From Gnetum montanum (Eukaryota > Streptophyta > Gnetopsida > Gnetales > Gnetaceae), in the NCBI GenBank assembly GCA_015680685.1, contig MNCI01009318.1, forward strand, positions 63,018 to 127,017: 64,000 nt of DNA. Reading direction: 5' to 3'. The notes under the pieces were generated by a model that worked only from the letters and a program-made list of their open reading frames with translations, did no database searches and was not told where the DNA came from. Below are positions 58,642 to 64,000 of the stretch, in pieces (positions within the stretch are counted from its first letter, which is position 1; every line of letters starts with the position of its first letter). The position numbers and the translations under genes are program-made.

Positions 58642-60623
58642 CAAGGATAAATGAATGAATCAGGCTTACTTACCATGTGCAAATACTTTAAACCATATGT
58701 GTTTCACCTTTGGTTCATCTACAGTTGGAGCAACCTCTCTAGAGTGCTTAGGTCTTTGGACTTTAGATTTTGCCTTCCCGATTTTCTCCTTGATTACTCG
58801 ATCAACTCTCCTAGCAGTATAAGGCACACCACCTGGCTCCAACCCTACACTGTCACACGTGTGAATTGAATGACTAGATGATCCCCCCATTGTAATAGAG
58901 ACCGATTCATCAATCCCTTCGGGAGCATCTTAAGATTTAGTCACCTCAAATAAGTGGCGAATCCATGGGCAAGATAGTTGGCCACGATCCCTTAACATGT
59001 ACTCATTACCCACGCGAACTACTAGAAATTCAGCTAGTCGATGCAGGTAACCGGCGAAGAATGCAAAGGTAAAATGGGACTGCGCCTCAACGTTCAAACG
59101 CAATCTTACTATCTCTCCACGGAAACTTGAAAGTAAAAACTGAGCTCAATTATAACGCACCCTAGTCTCTAGAATCGTGCGCATGATACGCACAGATTCT
59201 ACCCCAAAAGTCTTCACTTGGGATAGGGATTTAGGAAACACTCGTGTTCTGAACAGTGGATACAACTCATTTACTTCAGTTACTTTTGATCTTTCCTGCA
59301 TATGGAATCCCTTAGCATCCTTAAGTATACCCAGCCAGTCCTCCAGCTCACGAACAACATGGACCTCTTTTTGTGCTCTATCCAAAGTCACTCCAGCCCC
59401 ATCTGCTGGTACACCAAAGAGATCTGAAAAGAACTCCACTGATAGATGGAAAGCCACTCTAACTCCCTTGACACGAGTGCTATAGAAGTAACAGCTTCAT
59501 TGAAAGAATCAACGATCGCAATCATCTCGGTCATGGAGACGTTAGGACTTAGAGTAGTAAACAACTCCATGAGGCCTGCATCACTCAAGCAACTGATAAT
59601 ATGCAGTGATGCCTTGTCATGCAACCATCATTATGCACCATCGATCTCCCTGAATTTCATTGCCAAAGTGCCCTCAGTTTGGCCAGTTTCTATGGTGACT
59701 CCACCAGGGGTGATATCCACTGTATGCACAGGGTAAAACCATGGAATCAATACAACCAATGAGGTAGCAAAACAAACAAACGTGAGGCGTTAAAAACACT
59801 ATTACTTACTATTAGACAATGGATTAAGACCATTAGAAGTCAAATTGGCATCGCACAAGAAAACTGGCCCATTACGGGACCAATCCCCATGTAGCCACCC
59901 CCGAGCCTCACATTGTGCAAAAGCCTTGGAGTATCGTTTGTGAAAATGGACAATTTCATCCTTGGTCTGGGTTAACACAGCACCATGGAGAGTAGGACCT
60001 ACCATGAAAGCCTCTAAGGCAGTATGAGCCAATGCAAGTCCATCATCACCTATGCATACTCCTTCCTTATCAAATCGAGGCCTACAAAGAAACGACGGTC
60101 AAAATATGAACAACCACTAAGCATCAAAGCAGAAACGATAAATTAAACAAACTTACCTTTCTACCCTGTACACCATTCCAGGAAGATTCTGGAATAAGGT
60201 GTGCACACGAAAGGCTAGGAATAAGGTGCTATTGACCTTGTGAGGGCTACCTGATAATAGGTCCCATACACTTGTCAATGGACGGCTGGATCTGAGCCCT
60301 CTAGAGGGACCATCCCTAACCGTAAATAATCCCTCATCGACATCGATCATGAAGGCCACTATGCCATTCAAGGATCCCAGTAATATAGTCTCAAGGACAC
60401 TCCATGCTAGTTTTTTGCTTAGGTGAGACCATATTACCACACCGAGTCTTTGCAAGATGAAGGCAAGGAACTTGCTGGCACTCGTTCTGAACCATACCCC
60501 ACCTCGATCGATAGTCATATCAGGTACTGGTTCATCAGAATTAATAGGCCCGAACCACGCCAGAACTCCAACAAGTTCCACCACTAGGAGGAAAGGTTTA
60601 TGACATCTGCACGCATTCAAGAA
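56926..60623 (-). pseudogene. Spliced antisense gene inside element E (HAD/NIF-like N-terminus), decayed
   Basis: Seven readable minus-strand exons: 60623-60157, 60081-59810, 59719-58674, about 58590-58296, 58207-58004, 57913-57129 and 57025-56926. Donors are AG|GTAAG, A|GTAAG, G|GTAAGT, G|GTATG, G|GTAC and G|GTAAGT. Most joins restore one frame (for example YRVE-R-PRFD, PLSN-MDITPGG). The first two exons resemble the FCP1/NIF HAD phosphatase pattern (LLVVELVGVLAW, LGVVIWSHLSKK, VWDLL, NSTL), but the DxDx acids read E-L-V. The third exon has FHLSVEFFSDLFGVP, reminiscent of plant mobile-domain proteins. The sixth has a coiled-coil-like Lys/Glu stretch; the last is Gly/Ser/Asp-rich. Stops, a frameshift near 59460, an unclear acceptor before 58575 and an unclear phase at the last join indicate decay. 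At least one 5' exon is probably missing from this reading. Confidence 0.6.
58608..58640. repeat. (TAA)n microsatellite
   Basis: About ten TAA units, inside the intron upstream of 58590 of the antisense gene. Confidence 0.9.
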
Positions 60624-60659
60624 CTAGGGTAAATAAGCTACACAAAAAAATATAAGTTT

Positions 60660-61570
60660 TACACTGGGGCCAGCACTTGAAAATATTTTTTGGTTTACGC
60701 TCAGCTTACAGACCCTGCACGCTGGCAACGTGGGCATGCAGACCCTGCATGCTAGGAACGTGGGTGTGCAGACTTTGCACACTAAGAATTTTAGCTCCCC
60801 TCCTACACGCTGAGCATGTAACTAGATTTCTAGACATAAAACTGACCGTACTCCAAGAAAAAGAGACGAAGGTTGATGCTGGCCTGCATGCTAATATCTA
60901 TGTCGAAGAAATAGGCTAGGCCTCCCACAAATTCTGTGCCGAAATTTGAAAAACCAAACAAAATCAATGAAAATAGCAAACAAAAACACAAATTTAGACA
61001 GAGGACCAGGGTCTACCGGTGCATTGATCCAGACCATGAGGTGATCATGGGCTTGGGCAGGCACCGGAGCATCGCCTCACTCTCATTGGCAAAGGTCAAG
61101 CTAGGCTCCTTCCTTCCTTGGTCTCTCACTTGCTTTCCCTTGCCCATCCCATTGCGCTACGTTCATGCTAGAGCAAGGGTGTTCACGCTAGGGTTTCCAG
61201 AGCGTTCATGCTGGGGTTTCTAGGGCGTTCACGCTGGGGTTTCTAGGGTGTGCTTGCTGGGGTTTCCAGGGCATGCATGCTGAATGCTCTCGCTTGACAT
61301 GTCATACTACGATCTTTGCCCCCTTTGCCACCTCCTTCATACTAGATCTTCGCCTTTCCCTACCCCTGCCACCAGATCTTTGCCTCCTCATCGTGCTAAA
61401 TCTCTGTTTAGGTTCACGCTGAGCCTAGGTTCATGATGAGAGGTTCACACTTCGCAGAGGTTCACGATGAGAGGTTGATGCTTTGCTTAGGTTCACGCTG
61501 AGAGGTTCATGCTTCGCTTAGGCTCATGCTGGGAGGTTCACGCTATTCTCTTTATTTTTGGATCAACTTT
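60660..61570. repeat. Repeats of CACGCTG/GGTTCACGCT words
   Basis: 60690-60830 repeats CAGACCCTGCA(C/T)GCT. 61150-61280 repeats CACGCTGGGGTTTCTAGGG about four times. 61410-61555 repeats GGTTCACGCTGAGAGGTTCATGCTT. The words are related to those of the LTRs, but the stretch is not homologous to an LTR. An interrupted palindrome ACCGGTGC...GCACCGG lies at 61016-61072. It could hold the promoter or first exon of the antisense gene; I cannot show this. Confidence 0.6.
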
Positions 61571-62114
61571 GGGTTTACGCCTGCTACGGTGAGTTTTTAA
61601 GTTAGTCTTATAAATCTCCACATTGCTCACATCGACTCACCCTTTAGGAAATCAACATTTTGGGTATTTTACTCCAGATAAAATAGAAATAAACACAATG
61701 ATTAATTAAACAAAAATAAATATAAACAAACCAAGAGTAGAGAAAAGAGTATGTAGATATGCACTAGGCTAAACATTACCCACGTAAGACCTTGCCTAAA
61801 GTAAACACCTTGGTACATGCTCTTCGTCTTGTAGGTTCACACTTAATAAGGATTACAAATCGTACAATCAACTAGAAATCATAAACAAATAGGTACAGCC
61901 CGGTAAGGCCCTAAACTACCGCGATTGGCTTGGTAAGACCCTAAACTGCCACCATTCGCCGGGTATGACCTTAAACTACCATGTGGCCAAGTGAGACAAT
62001 AAACCAACTTTAGCATACTTCGAGCATATTTAAATATTTGAATTGGTGTCATAAAACAATAAGAAAGCCCCCGTCTTTGTTAACGTTGCTCCCTGTGGCT
62101 TGGTAGGAGCAAGC
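61571..62114 (+). other. Spacer with TAAACTACC array before pol
   Basis: 61890-62000 has about four units with (G/A)CC(C/T)TAAACT(A/G)CC preceded by GG(T/G)(A/T)AGACC-like sequence, a diverged version of the arrays elsewhere. The rest is AT-rich without a gene. Confidence 0.6.
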
Positions 62115-64000
62115 ATGGATAGCAAGCAATTTTTCATACCACTGTTCATCAATGGACCATACAGATCCATCCAACGTGAGGTGATTAGAAAGTCCATTGA
62201 ATTAGGCACACCAACTTATAAAAACTCCGTGGCATCAATAGAGGAAACGATAGAGCGCTTTTAGAGCATGAAAAAATCGTTGGATATTGAAGTCGATAAC
62301 ATCACCGAGAATCCATTAATTGAAACCCCCATCACTATGCCAAGTGGTGAAGTTAGGATACTAAAACTAAGCACTTTACTAGACCCGCAACTTTCCGATG
62401 ACATAGGACAAGTGCTAAAAAGCAAAATCAAGGCATTTGCTTAGTCTTACACTGACATGCCTGGGCTAGACCCTCGAATAGTCCAACACAACATCATACT
62501 CGACTCAAAGTTAAGACCAGTGAAACAACAAGAATGTAAGGTTAAGCCTAAGGTAGCGTTGGCGGTTCACAATGAGATCACCAAAGTTTATCAAGTTGGT
62601 TTCATTCGGGCCGTTGACTACGCTGACTGGGTATCCAACATGGTCATTGTCCCAAAGAAGAACGGAAGCATTCGCCTATGCATTGACTTTCAGGACCTCA
62701 ACTTAGCGACCATAAAATATGACTTTCTTCTACCTAGTATTGATCAACTGGTCGACTCAACCAATGGGCATGCATTGTTATCTTTTATGGACAGCTTCTC
62801 AGGATATAATCAGATCCGGATTAATCTTGAACATCAACTCAGGACAACCTTCATGACACCATGGGGGACATTTTGTTATACGATGATGCCCTTCAGTTTA
62901 AAGAATGCTGGTGCTACATATCAACAAGCGATGACCTTCATATTTAGTGATTACCTCCTTCACTCACTCAACGATTACGTAGATGATATAGCGGTTAAAT
63001 CGAAGACACAAGAGCAGCACATACATGACCTAGACTTGGTACTTAAGAGTTGTTTAAAATATAAGCTTAGAATGAACCTAAAAAAGTGTGTCTTTGGGGT
63101 CAAATCAGGCCAAATGCTAGGATTCATAGTTTTAGAAGTAGGGATTCAAGTAGACCCCAATAAGGTGAAGGCTATCAAAAACTTGCAACCGCCAAGCAAC
63201 CTTATCGAACTTTGAGGCCTACAAGGTAGATTACAGTTCATTAGGTGCTTTATAGAAAAACTGACCAATAAGTTGAAACCCATGAACCATTTTCTACGCA
63301 AGAGTGTGCATTTTCAATGGACCCCACAATGCTAGGAAGCTTTTGAAAATATCAAAATGGCACTAACTCAATTACCGATAGTTTATCCGCCTCAGAATAA
63401 TAAACCATTCTACATCTACCTTGCCACATCGGATTCATCAATCGCGTCTATGCTTTGCCAGAAACGAGATGATGGAACCGAAGTTCCTATTTACTACTTA
63501 AGCCACGCATTAGTAGCCTATGAAAAGAAATACAACGAGGTGGATAGGTCATGTTTAGCACTTATTATTTCTCTAAAGAAATGGTGACATTATCTCTTTC
63601 GAAACCAAGTAAACATAATCTGCAAAAATAATGTACTCAGAGCAATCACAAACAACATGTTTAAATCAAGCAAGATAGCTCGATGAAAGGCAATGATTGT
63701 TGAGTTTGACCTACATCATATAGTTCAATCATCCATCAAAGGCCAAGCTATAGTCAATCAGATGACCGCATTACCAATGCAGGATCAAGCAACGATTAAT
63801 CCAGAGTTTCCAGATGAAAACGTAAGCACAATAGACATAGTGCCTAATGACTATGATGTAATCCTGAACTTCGATGGAGCATCCACCTCTCGAGGAGGAA
63901 GTGCTGCAGTGGTTATCACATATCCCTCCAGGGAGATATGACCCTTTTCCTATCTTCTAAACTTTCCTAGTACTAACAATGTGGCAGAGTACGAAGGTCT
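62115..64000 (+). pseudogene. Pol of Tat-type element E: RT, RNase H, second RNase H (runs off the window)
   Basis: From 62115 one frame continues to the window end. MPGLDP and PVKQQ lead into RT with MVIVPKKNGSIRLCIDFQDLN, FMDSFSGYNQI, and the active site YVDD at about 62968-62979. RNase H (63357-63587) has FYIYLATSDSSIASML. A second RNase H (from about 63850) has LNFDGASTSRGG and NNVAEYEGL; such a second RNase H is the hallmark of the Tat lineage. Stops occur near 62262, 62443, 63213, 63332, 63586, 63686 and 63939, with no frameshift. Several replace a residue that is Trp, Gln or Arg in relatives. The integrase is beyond the window; its family C-terminus is seen at 734-1270. Confidence 0.88.

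Overview
This is a plant nuclear window of the transposon-dense type. It holds one host gene that can be read end to end: a G-type lectin S-receptor-like kinase at 30051-38619 on the minus strand. Around it lie several generations of nested Ty3/gypsy LTR retrotransposons, LINE remnants and tRNA-derived SINEs. The large repeat load and the single gene in 64 kb suggest a vascular plant with a big genome, for example a gymnosperm or fern. I cannot name the species from sequence.

Layout: 1-1985 holds a partial Tat-lineage LTR abutting an integrase C-terminal remnant in the opposite orientation. 1990-27874 is a run of two minus-strand Athila-lineage elements (A and B) that appear to share the LTR at 17000-17855. 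Element A is split by an 8-kb Tat-type element (5075-13090) with both LTRs and gag-protease but no reverse transcriptase or integrase. 27875-42864 is the lower-copy island: the kinase gene with SINE, LINE and LTR debris in its introns, a duplicated relic of its promoter and start (39511-40830), and an antisense LINE reverse-transcriptase remnant. 42865-49737 holds a plus-strand Athila LTR with a gag stub (C), facing a minus-strand Athila element (D). D's LTR side contains a perfect 142-bp inverted repeat bounded exactly by single Ns, which looks like a contig placed in the wrong orientation. 49738-64000 is a plus-strand Tat-type element (E) inserted in D: LTR, primer-binding site, gag-protease, a multi-exon gene on the opposite strand, then RT, RNase H and a second RNase H running off the window.

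Most unusual item: inside element E, between protease and RT, the opposite strand (60623 to 56926) reads as at least seven exons with short introns of about 75-105 bases and good splice sites. Its first readable exons resemble an FCP1/NIF-type HAD phosphatase domain with the catalytic acids replaced. I know of no standard Tat element with a spliced antisense gene at this place.

The retroelement reading frames are nearly free of frameshifts. Almost all their stop codons sit where a conserved Trp, Gln or Arg is expected, so decay looks dominated by C-to-T (and G-to-A) change, as expected for methylated repeats. Positions and homologies were read by eye; no database search was possible.
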